Source of the DNA: Planctomycetaceae bacterium
Lineage (GTDB): Bacteria; Planctomycetota; Planctomycetia; Pirellulales; Thermoguttaceae
Reading direction: 5' to 3'
DNA length: 12,721 nt
Assembly (NCBI GenBank): GCA_031288955.1
Contig: JAITQJ010000011.1
Location: forward strand, 1-12,721
A program made the translations under genes and the position numbers. Shown here piece by piece: positions 1 to 6,683 of this stretch; within the stretch, counting starts at the first letter, position 1, and each line of letters starts with the position of its first letter. The notes below the pieces were generated by a model. It was not told where the DNA came from and ran no database searches. It saw only the letters and a list, made by a program, of their open reading frames with translations.

Positions 1-231
1 CACTGTGCGGCGATGATACGGCTGTCATCGGTTGAACCGTCATCGGCGAGAATAATTTCAACAGGAAAATCCGTTTCCTGTGCTTTGATAGAGTTTATGC
101 ATTCTTCAAGATACTTTTCCCTGTTATAGACAGGTACAACGACACTTACGCCGTTAGCCGTTCTGTTCTGTTCTGTTCTGTTCTGTTCTGTTCTGTTCTG
201 TTCTGTTCTGTTCTGTTCTGTTCTGTTGCAT
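1..231 (-). CDS. Family-2 glycosyltransferase, N-terminal part, cut by window edge; out of frame at present (phase-variable type)
   Basis: Reading leftward from about 161, the minus strand encodes NGVSVVVPVYNREKYLEEC, then a stretch ending EIILADDGSTDDS. This is the N-terminal nucleotide-sugar-binding half of a GT-A family-2 glycosyltransferase: a VSVVVPVYN first strand and a DDGSTD Asp motif. Such enzymes transfer a sugar to surface polysaccharide or another glycan at the cytoplasmic face of the membrane. The only good start is ATG at 231-229, with GGGGAG six bases upstream and a strong promoter at 303-275. Directly after the first codons lie 13 copies of AGAAC (coding sense). With 13 copies the ATG frame gives a 25-residue peptide of QNRTE repeats ending at TAA 156-154, while the enzyme frame is offset by one base. 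Eleven, 14 or 17 copies would join the two. The enzyme frame has no ATG, GTG or TTG between its upstream stop at 260-258 and the catalytic domain. The family call is firm; acceptor and product are unknown. Confidence 0.8.
161..227. repeat. Pentanucleotide microsatellite (TTCTG)13 inside the glycosyltransferase 5' coding end
   Basis: Thirteen perfect head-to-tail copies of TTCTG run from 161 to 225, followed by a partial TT. In the coding (minus) sense the unit is AGAAC. It begins one codon after the glycosyltransferase ATG. Because the unit is 5 bp, each gain or loss by polymerase slippage changes the reading frame. All three frames through the array are open, so only the junction with the unique sequence decides the outcome. 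Copy number congruent to 2 modulo 3 gives a full-length protein; 12 and 13 copies both run into TAA codons just after the array. Confidence 0.97.
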
Positions 232-274
232 AGCCCGCTCCCCGTAATGTCGAATGATTAGAAAATAATCCGAC

Positions 275-303
275 ATTCTAACAACCGAAATAGACGATGT
301 CAA
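275..303 (-). promoter_or_regulatory. Sigma-70-type promoter for the glycosyltransferase
   Basis: On the minus strand TTGACA (303-298) and TAGAAT (280-275) are separated by exactly 17 bp, close to consensus. Transcription would start near 268, about 37 bases before the ATG at 231, and the GGGGAG ribosome binding site (243-238) lies within that leader. An imperfect dyad at 274-249 (GTCG...CGAC arms with inner GATTA/TAATC) covers the predicted start and could be an operator or leader hairpin. The promoter argues that the ATG next to the repeat array is the real start. Confidence 0.7.
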
Positions 304-506
304 GCGGCGAAAAAACGGTAAAGGTAAGTGGGCAAACGGGACGGATACCGCTAACGACAATCGCCCTAATGATACCGAATCCGTTTGAGGTTGTCTTTCT
401 TCAGAGCCGCTAACGCAAGATGACGGAAGAACAAGGCGGGCTTGCAAGGAACGCCGGGACAGGTAAAATCAAAGGTAAGCGGACAGACATCGGACTGATG
501 ACACTC

Positions 507-527
507 GCCGCTTTTCATCAAAGCGGC
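507..527 (+). promoter_or_regulatory. Perfect 8-bp hairpin in the leader of the prepilin peptidase gene
   Basis: GCCGCTTT (507-514), loop TCATC, AAAGCGGC (520-527). The hairpin ends nine bases before the ATG at 537, in the place where a Shine-Dalgarno would sit; none is visible. No T-run follows on the plus strand, so it does not look like a terminator. It may modulate translation of the downstream gene, or be a remnant. Confidence 0.4.
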
Positions 528-536
528 TAAACCTCA

Positions 537-1412
537 ATGACTGTACTTTATTACGTTTATTACGGTACTTTCTTTTACTTATTGTACCGGGCAACGGTAA
601 CGGATTTTGCGTCGTTAACTATCTCTGACCGTGTTACGGTTTTCGGTACCGTCTTTGCTGTTGCCGCAAACATTGGAGGCTTTTCCCTGCCTGCAACGGA
701 AATCCGCTGGGACGGCTATACGCCGATGGTGCGTCCGATGCCGCTGCACCTCTTCAGTCCCAATCCCGCCGAAACCCTTTCGCCGGTGATGCTTTGGGCT
801 TGCTGCACCGCCCTTTGGTGTTTTTGGTGCTTTGCTATGCTCGACCGTGTTTGGTATCCGCAATTTTCGCTGCAAAAAAACTTCATCGTTTTCTTTCGGC
901 ACCTGCACCGCTCCAAACGGACGAAATACTACCTCACCGCCGCCGTTGCCGGCAACCTGTTTTTTGCCGCTACGACGGGTATTCTGCCGAATAACGCCGC
1001 ACTGCTCTCACCGTTAGTCGGTATGGCAGTCGGTATGACACTGATTTGGGGAACACGTATTATTTGCAGTTACATTCTTCAGCAAGAAGCAATGGGCTTC
1101 GGCGATGTGACGCTTATGGGAATGATTGGAGCCTTTCTCGGCTGGCAGCCCTGCTTGTTGGTATTTTTTCTCGCTCCGTTTGCTGGTTTGGGTTTCGGCA
1201 TAATCAACTGGCTGCGCAAAGGGACTAACAGAATGCCGTACGGTCCGTTTTTATCCGCGGCGGCAGTTTTTACGGTACTGACGTGGTCTTGGATATGGCA
1301 GCAGACGGCAGATATTTTTTCGCTCGGCGGTATCTTCATCGCATCTGCAATGTTCGTGTGTCTGCTTTTGATGGGTGTGCTGCTGCGGATAATGCGTCTT
1401 TTCCGCCGTTGA
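537..1412 (+). CDS. Prepilin peptidase, A24 aspartic protease family (PilD/GspO-like, no N-terminal methylase domain)
   Basis: This is a 291-residue polytopic membrane protein. It carries the A24 signature AMGFGDVTLMGMIGAFLGW, with the GxGD catalytic aspartate at Asp190, and a PYGPFL motif near residue 235. The first catalytic aspartate is most likely Asp23 in ATVTDFASLTISDRV. Such enzymes cleave the leader of type IV pilins and type II secretion pseudopilins at the cytoplasmic side of the inner membrane. The N-terminal cysteine-rich methyltransferase domain of the long PilD form is absent. The two aspartates lie about 167 residues apart, far more than the roughly 60-70 of classical members, so a hydrophilic plus membrane insertion of about 100 residues (around 45-140) is present. 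The ATG at 537 is the first start after an in-frame TAA at 528. No pilin or secretion genes are visible nearby. It converges on the next gene with a 3-bp gap. Confidence 0.85.
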   Translation: MTVLYYVYYGTFFYLLYRATVTDFASLTISDRVTVFGTVFAVAANIGGFSLPATEIRWDGYTPMVRPMPLHLFSPNPAETLSPVMLWACCTALWCFWCFAMLDRVWYPQFSLQKNFIVFFRHLHRSKRTKYYLTAAVAGNLFFAATTGILPNNAALLSPLVGMAVGMTLIWGTRIICSYILQQEAMGFGDVTLMGMIGAFLGWQPCLLVFFLAPFAGLGFGIINWLRKGTNRMPYGPFLSAAAVFTVLTWSWIWQQTADIFSLGGIFIASAMFVCLLLMGVLLRIMRLFRR

Positions 1413-1415
1413 GTT

Positions 1416-2507
1416 TTACTTCAAATTCATACACGGCATAAAACGCCAATGAAAATATAACCGCCATTTACTAAAGCCCGATAATGCAGCCCGCTTATCC
1501 GATGTTATCTGAAGCGGATGTTTACGCATCGTATTAAATAACGAATAGTACCGGTTCCACATCAATCCGAACATACGCCGGCTGTCGCGGTGAATCAACC
1601 GGTAAAGCGGCACTGAATTTTCGTAATATGCTTCACAGCGGTTTAGTTCGTACGCCATCAATTTAGAAAACTTCTCTTCAAGTGCCTCCATCTCCTGAAC
1701 GTAATGATTGAACGAAAACTTGTCGGCAGCGTTTATGTTTTTCGGCATAACTTTCTGTGCATTCCATTCCTGCCGGTTCAGCAGCGAACCGAATTGATTC
1801 GGCGTTAAAGCATAACGCTGGATTTCGTTTTGCGGCAGGAACACGCGTCCCTGCTGGTAATCTTCAAGCAAGTCCCGCATAATGTTTGTCCATTGAAAAG
1901 CGATACCGCAGGCTTTTGCCGCCTTGATAACATTATCGGAAAACAGGGGTACCGCCGTTCCCCAAATCGCCAGCGACGCAAAGCCGACCGATGTTGCAAC
2001 CTGATGACAGTATTCGCTGCAATCGTCAAACGTTTCAAATGGTTTCGCTTCGATGTCCCGCTCCACGCCGTCAAGCAGATGAAAGAGCGGTTCGCGGGGA
2101 ATGGCGAAACGGTCAACGATCATTTTCAGGGCGGGCAGCAGCACGAGACCGCCGCAATTCGGATATTTTTCGGCAAGTTCCTGAAAGGCTTTGACATCAT
2201 TGGCACTGCCGACGAATCCGTGTTCAGCACCGATTTGCCCCAAGACGGCTTCGACAACGGACACCCATTGGTTTAACTTTTGTTTTTTCCGGCGGACGCT
2301 GGTTGGAATCTCCTGACCGGTTTTCGGGTCAAAGTCCGGCAAATCAATTAAGTCATCGGTAAAACGGGTATAAGCATAGAGAATTTGCATTGCCTGGCAT
2401 TTTTCGGACGGCAGCAGCGCAAATGCCGGAGCAAAATTGGAGTGTGCCAATTCCGTTAATTGCTTGCACGTTCGGATACTATGAGACAGCGAAAAATCGG
2501 CTTCCAT
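1416..2507 (-). CDS. Squalene/phytoene synthase family protein (head-to-head prenyl synthase, HpnC/HpnD-like)
   Basis: This 363-residue protein has both aspartate-rich motifs of head-to-head prenyl diphosphate synthases. The first is YAYTRFTDDLID, with Asp51, Asp52 and Asp55. The second is IAFQWTNIMRDLLEDYQQG, with Asp212 and Asp216, followed by GRVFLP. These bind the Mg2+-diphosphate groups while two farnesyl (or geranylgeranyl) units are condensed. The N-terminal SNFAPAFALLP block resembles the presqualene-diphosphate (HpnD) and hydroxysqualene (HpnC) synthases of the hopanoid/squalene route. I cannot tell HpnC, HpnD or phytoene synthase apart from one sequence, and no partner (HpnE, desaturase, cyclase) lies in the window. 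The ATG at 2507 is 44 bases downstream of ilvN, so it is probably the third gene of the trx-ilvN transcript. No Shine-Dalgarno is evident. Confidence 0.85.
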   Translation of the reverse strand: MEADFSLSHSIRTCKQLTELAHSNFAPAFALLPSEKCQAMQILYAYTRFTDDLIDLPDFDPKTGQEIPTSVRRKKQKLNQWVSVVEAVLGQIGAEHGFVGSANDVKAFQELAEKYPNCGGLVLLPALKMIVDRFAIPREPLFHLLDGVERDIEAKPFETFDDCSEYCHQVATSVGFASLAIWGTAVPLFSDNVIKAAKACGIAFQWTNIMRDLLEDYQQGRVFLPQNEIQRYALTPNQFGSLLNRQEWNAQKVMPKNINAADKFSFNHYVQEMEALEEKFSKLMAYELNRCEAYYENSVPLYRLIHRDSRRMFGLMWNRYYSLFNTMRKHPLQITSDKRAALSGFSKWRLYFHWRFMPCMNLK

Positions 2508-2551
2508 CTGTTCAGCCGCAACGCCGTCGGCGTGCGCGGATTAAGTTTTCG

Positions 2552-3025
2552 TTATCCCCGCGGCATAGCGATAATGCCGCTGCGGACGAGTTCGATGATG
2601 CCGAACGGACGCATTGCGTTAATGAAACCTTCCAGTTTCGATTCCTGACCGGATATCTCTACTGTCATTGATGTATCGCAAACATCAACGACTTTCCCCC
2701 GGAAGATATTCACCATATCCAGCACTTTGCTCCGCATTGCCGGCTGTGCCTCTACTTTGATGAGCATCAGGTCCCGCTCAACGTGTTCCTTTGCCGTAAT
2801 ATCTTCGGCTTTCACAACCGTAACAACTTTTTGAAGTTGCTTGAGAACCTGTTCCTGTACTTTTTTATCGCCGACCACAACGAACGTCATCTGCGACAGT
2901 TTTGTATCTTCGGTTTCGCCGACTGCCAAACTGACAATGTTGTAACCCCGCGACGCTAACATCCCCGATATGTGCGAAAGCACCCCCGGAACATTCTGAA
3001 CTAATGCGGAAATGACGTGTCTCAT
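2552..3025 (-). CDS. ilvN: Acetolactate synthase small (regulatory) subunit
   Basis: The protein is 157 residues, the usual length for the family. It begins with the ACT domain (about residues 3-75), containing NVPGVLSHISGMLASRGYNI, and has the family C-terminal domain (about 82-155), with ERDLMLIKVEA and the ending MRPFGIIELVRSGIIAMPRG. The small subunit activates the catalytic IlvB/IlvI subunit and gives valine feedback control of the first step of branched-chain amino-acid synthesis in the cytoplasm. No large-subunit gene lies next to it here; instead it sits between a thioredoxin gene (3 bases upstream) and a prenyl synthase gene. The tiny gap and the lack of its own Shine-Dalgarno suggest translational coupling to the thioredoxin gene. 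Confidence 0.95.
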   Translation of the reverse strand: MRHVISALVQNVPGVLSHISGMLASRGYNIVSLAVGETEDTKLSQMTFVVVGDKKVQEQVLKQLQKVVTVVKAEDITAKEHVERDLMLIKVEAQPAMRSKVLDMVNIFRGKVVDVCDTSMTVEISGQESKLEGFINAMRPFGIIELVRSGIIAMPRG

Positions 3026-3028
3026 TAT

Positions 3029-3355
3029 TTATTTTAACGCTTGGTCAACGGCACTGCGCAGTATATCTGCTTGCTGAACGCCGACGAATTGCTGCACCCT
3101 TTGCCCGTCTTTGAGCAAAAACAGCGTCGGAATACTTTGAATCCCCCATTTTTCCGCCACGTCTTTCAGTTTATCGGTATCAACCTTGACGATTTTGGCT
3201 TTTCCTGCCAGGTCAGAGGCGAGTGTTTCCAAAATTGACAGTTGCATCCGGCACGGGCGGCACCAGGTCGCAAAAAAGTCAACAATCACAATGCCGCTTG
3301 CCGTTGCTGCGGCAAAATCGGCTTCGGTTTCTAAAATTTGAATCGAATCGCTCAT
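3029..3355 (-). CDS. Thioredoxin with a CRPC active site
   Basis: This 108-residue, single-domain thioredoxin fold has no signal peptide, so it is cytoplasmic. The active site reads FFATWCRPCRMQ (Cys32, Cys35), with Arg in place of the usual Gly of WCGPC. The cis-proline loop is GIQSIPTLFLLKDG and the conserved VDTDK strand is present. It would reduce disulfides of target proteins using thioredoxin reductase; the CRPC dipeptide should alter redox potential or partner choice, which is inference. The start ATG at 3355 has AGGGGA about seven bases upstream and a TATAAT promoter at 3429-3402. It is the first gene of the trx-ilvN-prenyl synthase cluster, divergent from the HzsA-related gene. Confidence 0.93.
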   Translation of the reverse strand: MSDSIQILETEADFAAATASGIVIVDFFATWCRPCRMQLSILETLASDLAGKAKIVKVDTDKLKDVAEKWGIQSIPTLFLLKDGQRVQQFVGVQQADILRSAVDQALK

Positions 3356-3401
3356 CTGTTATCCCCTGTACATTGCGTTATGGTTAAGTTAGGTATTCCT
3401 A

Positions 3402-3429
3402 ATTATACCAAAGAATTGACAATCGGCAA
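3402..3429 (-). promoter_or_regulatory. Promoter of the thioredoxin-ilvN cluster
   Basis: On the minus strand TTGCCG (3429-3424) and a perfect TATAAT (3407-3402) are spaced by 16 bp, about 45 bases before the thioredoxin ATG. A short inverted repeat, GGTAT/ATACC with an 8-bp spacer (3392-3409), overlaps the -10 box and the expected start site and could be an operator. Confidence 0.6.
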
Positions 3430-3552
3430 GAGTTCTGGTCGGACGGACAGGCGAATGTTAAAGCCGGCTTTACAATCCGCGTGAAAAAAAATAGAGAGAC
3501 GTTTTGTTTTTTTTCTGCTAAAATGAACAATGGAATTCGTTTCATTTTTTCC

Positions 3553-3560
3553 AAAGGAGA
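3553..3560 (+). promoter_or_regulatory. Strong Shine-Dalgarno of the HzsA-related gene
   Basis: AAAGGAGA lies six bases ahead of the ATG at 3567. It is the best ribosome binding site in the window and fixes this start, which also gives a complete signal peptide. Confidence 0.85.
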
Positions 3561-3566
3561 TATACT

Positions 3567-6452
3567 ATGCTGCGCAGTCTGCTCTTTACGTTGTGCTTTT
3601 TCGCCGTATCCCTTTGCTTCGCCGAACTCTTTCATACCGTTCCTCAAACGAAGCCCGAAGAAACCGTCCGGCTTGATGCTTTCAAAACCGATACGTGGTA
3701 CGGCTCGCCGTATTGGAGCGGAAACGGCTGGCTGCGCGTCGGAAAACATTGGCAGCACCCCGCAGAAGATGCCGATGCCGTACGCACTTTCGTTGTTCCC
3801 AAAGACGGCAATGTCATCATAACCGGTGCCGTGAGGAAACTGCATCTTGACGGAGACGGTGTCATTGCTGCTATCCGCTGCAACGGCAAAGAAATCTGGA
3901 AAAAGAAAATCGAAGGAAAAGACAGTATCGGCATTGACCCGAATCTTCCGCTTGCCGTCAAAACCGGCGGACGAATCCAGTTTATCGTCAATAAAAATCA
4001 AACGATTGCCTGCGACACAACCGCCTGGGAGCCGGTTATCACGTTCAAAGATACTAATAACGCTTGTTCTGCCGCTGACTCTTTTTCCAAAAAACAGGGC
4101 AGCGGCAACTGGTATTACGAAGCAATCCGGCATAAGAAAAACATACAGCCGAAAATTGATATTGCCGCCGCAGAATTAACATCAATTGATGAATGGCGGA
4201 CGGCTGGATTGAACGATACGGATATGCAGTGCCTTATCGTTACCGAATGGCTCAAGGAAGATAACTATTTTGCCGAACCGGAAAAGACGATTGAAAAGCA
4301 CCTCGAACGCAGCGGAAAAATTGTTACAAAAACGCAAACCGGCGAAGAGACGCTGCAAAAATTACTTTTTGAACTCAAAGCAATAAAAGAAACGAAAGAG
4401 GCGGAAGAGGTACTCCCCGCCTTAAAGCAACTCTACATAAAAACACGTTTGTTCAAGCGGTCGCTGCTCTTTGCCGACCCGCGGACAAACTTCGGCGAAC
4501 TCCTGTTTGTCAAGGCAAGACCAACGGCATACAGTCATCTCGTTGGGCAGTACTTCGGTTGGAATCAGCGTCCCGGCGGCGGTATTTATGTTCTGGAAAA
4601 GCCGGGCTATTCGCTCAAACACAGGGACGTTTTGCGGGAGCAGTTGCCGCCCGGTCACGTCCTCGAACCCCGTCTTTCGTATGATGCCCGGAAGATTGCG
4701 TTTTCACACGTTGCTGTCCCCGAAAAACGGATTGACTGGAAAACATTAAAAGTCAACGAGGACGGGGAAAACGAGTTTTACTATCATCTTTACGAAATGA
4801 ACATTGACGGCAGTAACCTGCGGCAACTGACGGATGCGAAATACGATGATATGATGCCGGAGTATTTGCCCGACGGCGGTCTGGCGTTCGTTTCAAGCCG
4901 GCGGTTGGGTTATTCCCGGTGTTTCGGTGCGCAGTTCGGTCCCCGCTGGCATTCTTATACGCTGCACCGTTTGGATTCCGGCGGTCAGATTACCCGGCTG
5001 TCGAATAATGACGTGAGTGAATGGTTTCCGGCGGTAGCAAATGACGGACATCTTTGGTTTGCCCGCTGGGATTACATTGACCGGGATGCAGTAACGCATC
5101 AAAACCTTTGGGCAATGCGTCCTGACGGGACGAATCCCGCTGCCGTTTGGGGGAACGCATCGCCGAAGCCGCACTGTATGTTTCAGGCGAAGCCGATACC
5201 TCATTCCAATAAAATCGTGTTTATTGCTTCGCCGCATCATTCGGTTACAGCAGGTCCCGTTTGCATTGTTGACCCCAGTATTGACATCAATTCGCTTGAT
5301 GCGGTAACGAAAATAACACCGGGGCAGTTTCCCGAAGCAGAGAGCCGCAATGTTTCGGAGTATTACAATTCGCCGTATCCGCTCGGCGAGGATTTGTTTC
5401 TCGCCGCATACAGTAATATGCCGCTGCGCTGGGAACCGCAGCCGAATCCCGATAACGCTTTGGGACTTTATTTGATAGACGCTCAAGGCAACCGGGAAGT
5501 TATTTACCGCGATGATAAAATCGGGGCAACGTGTCCGCTGCCGATTGCCGCCCGGCACGTTCCGCCGGCGGTGCAGGGAACAAAACAGCCGCAACTTGCC
5601 GCCGAAGGGTTGGGAGAAATGAGCATCGTGAATGTCTATGACGGACTCGGTTCCGACGGACTCGGTTCCAACGTCAAAGCCGGTTCGCTGAAACAGTTGC
5701 GTATCGTTCAGATTTTTCCGAAGACAACGGTTACGGCAAACACTCCGCGTATCGGTGTTGCCGGAGAGGAAAATACGCGTGCGGTGTTGGGTGTTGTGCC
5801 GATTGAAGCGGACGGTTCGGCAAAGTTTTTGGTGCCGGTTGGTAAACCGCTCTTGTTTCAGGTATTGGACGAAAACGGTTTTGCCTATCAAACGATGCGT
5901 TCGACAACATCGGTAATGCCGGGCGAACAGGTTTCGTGCGCCGGCTGCCACGAGAACAAGATGACGGCGGCAGCGGTTCCGCAGATGCAGCCCTTGGCGT
6001 TTTCTAAACCGGCGAAGCGTTTGCGTCCAACGCCGGAGTCGGGCAGACCTTACGGTTTTGCCGAAATGGTTCAGCCGATTCTTAATGCGAAGTGTGTATC
6101 GTGTCATAATACGGACAAGGCGGAGGGCGGTTATGATTTGTCGGGAGCGATTGCGGAGAACGGTTTTACGGTTTCGTACAACGCTTTGTGTAAGGATAAG
6201 TCCTTGGTACCGCGATTCCCGGAGCGTAATCAGATTCAGCAAACGGTGCCGGGCGGCGGTATCGGTGCGCGGGGCAGCCGGTTGATTCAGTTATTGCAAA
6301 AGGGACACGCCGAAGTCAAACTGACGGCAAACGAATTGGAACGCATCGGCACTTGGATAGACCTAAACGCCGTATTCTACGGGAGTTACGATTCTGTCTT
6401 AACAGCAAAGCAGCAGCGGGGCGAACCGATACCAATGCCGATGATTGAGTAA
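3567..6452 (+). CDS. Secreted HzsA-related di-haem c-type cytochrome with beta-propeller
   Basis: This 961-residue exported protein begins with the signal peptide MLRSLLFTLCFFAVSLCFA. A long N-terminal region (about 20-300) follows. Next comes a TolB/WD40-like propeller (about 360-680), with repeats such as LYEMNIDGSNLRQLTD and MMPEYLPDGGLAFVSSRR and a WFARWDYIDRDA segment. The C-terminal part carries two haem c attachment motifs, CAGCH (791-795) and CVSCH (843-847), the second in the NAKCVSCHNTDKAEGGYDL context typical of planctomycete cytochromes. Order and length match the hydrazine synthase alpha-related proteins that are widespread in non-anammox PVC bacteria. True hydrazine synthase also needs beta and gamma subunits, and none is seen here, so hydrazine synthesis should not be inferred. 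A periplasmic redox or substrate-binding role is likely; substrate unknown. Residues around 692-701 contain a tandem DGLGS duplication. Confidence 0.8.
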   Translation: MLRSLLFTLCFFAVSLCFAELFHTVPQTKPEETVRLDAFKTDTWYGSPYWSGNGWLRVGKHWQHPAEDADAVRTFVVPKDGNVIITGAVRKLHLDGDGVIAAIRCNGKEIWKKKIEGKDSIGIDPNLPLAVKTGGRIQFIVNKNQTIACDTTAWEPVITFKDTNNACSAADSFSKKQGSGNWYYEAIRHKKNIQPKIDIAAAELTSIDEWRTAGLNDTDMQCLIVTEWLKEDNYFAEPEKTIEKHLERSGKIVTKTQTGEETLQKLLFELKAIKETKEAEEVLPALKQLYIKTRLFKRSLLFADPRTNFGELLFVKARPTAYSHLVGQYFGWNQRPGGGIYVLEKPGYSLKHRDVLREQLPPGHVLEPRLSYDARKIAFSHVAVPEKRIDWKTLKVNEDGENEFYYHLYEMNIDGSNLRQLTDAKYDDMMPEYLPDGGLAFVSSRRLGYSRCFGAQFGPRWHSYTLHRLDSGGQITRLSNNDVSEWFPAVANDGHLWFARWDYIDRDAVTHQNLWAMRPDGTNPAAVWGNASPKPHCMFQAKPIPHSNKIVFIASPHHSVTAGPVCIVDPSIDINSLDAVTKITPGQFPEAESRNVSEYYNSPYPLGEDLFLAAYSNMPLRWEPQPNPDNALGLYLIDAQGNREVIYRDDKIGATCPLPIAARHVPPAVQGTKQPQLAAEGLGEMSIVNVYDGLGSDGLGSNVKAGSLKQLRIVQIFPKTTVTANTPRIGVAGEENTRAVLGVVPIEADGSAKFLVPVGKPLLFQVLDENGFAYQTMRSTTSVMPGEQVSCAGCHENKMTAAAVPQMQPLAFSKPAKRLRPTPESGRPYGFAEMVQPILNAKCVSCHNTDKAEGGYDLSGAIAENGFTVSYNALCKDKSLVPRFPERNQIQQTVPGGGIGARGSRLIQLLQKGHAEVKLTANELERIGTWIDLNAVFYGSYDSVLTAKQQRGEPIPMPMIE
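5640..5669 (+). repeat. 15-bp tandem duplication in the HzsA-related gene
   Basis: GACGGACTCGGTTCC occurs twice in direct tandem, encoding DGLGSDGLGS in frame. It adds five residues and keeps the reading frame, which suggests a recent slippage duplication in a surface loop. Confidence 0.85.
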
Positions 6453-6683
6453 CGCAGAAAAGGCGGGCGGCAAATTTCACCGGCGTTTTTTGCCTCTGAA
6501 AGAATGTTATGTCTGTTTCAATTATCTATAGAATCTCCGAAGCCAGCCCCAAATCTTCTCTTTGCGGGTTCGATAAGCAAATTACTGCCGAGCATATATC
6601 CGCCGCCAACGCCGGGATAGTCAGTGATACCACATTCCCGAAACGCGGCGAGCCACGTCCCGTCCGCCGCCTTTGCTACTCGT
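6453..6683. other. Gap between convergent HzsA-related and HEAT/TPR genes
   Basis: This 231-base stretch lies between two convergent genes. I find no clear stem-loop plus T-run; the nearest is a weak 6-bp GGCAAA/TTTGCC pairing around 6471-6496 with GTTTTTT inside the loop. On the minus strand an open frame enters from the end of the HEAT/TPR gene in another phase and ends at TGA 6520-6518. It includes TDYPGVGGGYMLGSNL. It has no start of its own in the gap, so I do not call it a gene. Confidence 0.5.

Larger units (their letters stand above)
232..536. other. Intergenic region between divergent glycosyltransferase and prepilin peptidase genes
   Basis: This 305-base stretch separates two divergent genes. 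The left third holds the glycosyltransferase promoter, leader and ribosome binding site. The right end holds a perfect hairpin just ahead of the peptidase start. An open frame on the minus strand (447 to 154) runs across it in the frame of the repeat peptide, but it has no homology I recognise and would start upstream of the promoter, so I treat it as non-coding. I see no convincing promoter for the rightward gene. Confidence 0.6.

Noticed and set aside
161..227. CRISPR-like array
   Set aside because: The unit is 5 bp with no spacers; it is a simple microsatellite.
154..447. 97-codon minus-strand open frame ending in QNRTE repeats
   Set aside because: Its start lies upstream of the glycosyltransferase promoter and its N-terminal part has no recognisable features. 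The repeat part is the out-of-frame reading of the glycosyltransferase start.
3553..3569. Shine-Dalgarno region resembling an expression-vector leader (AAGGAGATATAC)
   Set aside because: No T7 promoter, lac operator or other vector sequence is nearby and the gene continues as a native protein; the likeness is chance.
3399..4133. 244-codon minus-strand open frame across the trx/HzsA-related divergent region
   Set aside because: It overlaps the signal peptide and N-terminus of the HzsA-related gene and the thioredoxin promoter, and shows no family features.
4893..6242. 449-codon minus-strand open frame antisense to the HzsA-related gene
   Set aside because: It is extremely rich in Arg with no domain pattern, as expected for a shadow frame. 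The plus frame has signal peptide, Shine-Dalgarno and haem motifs.
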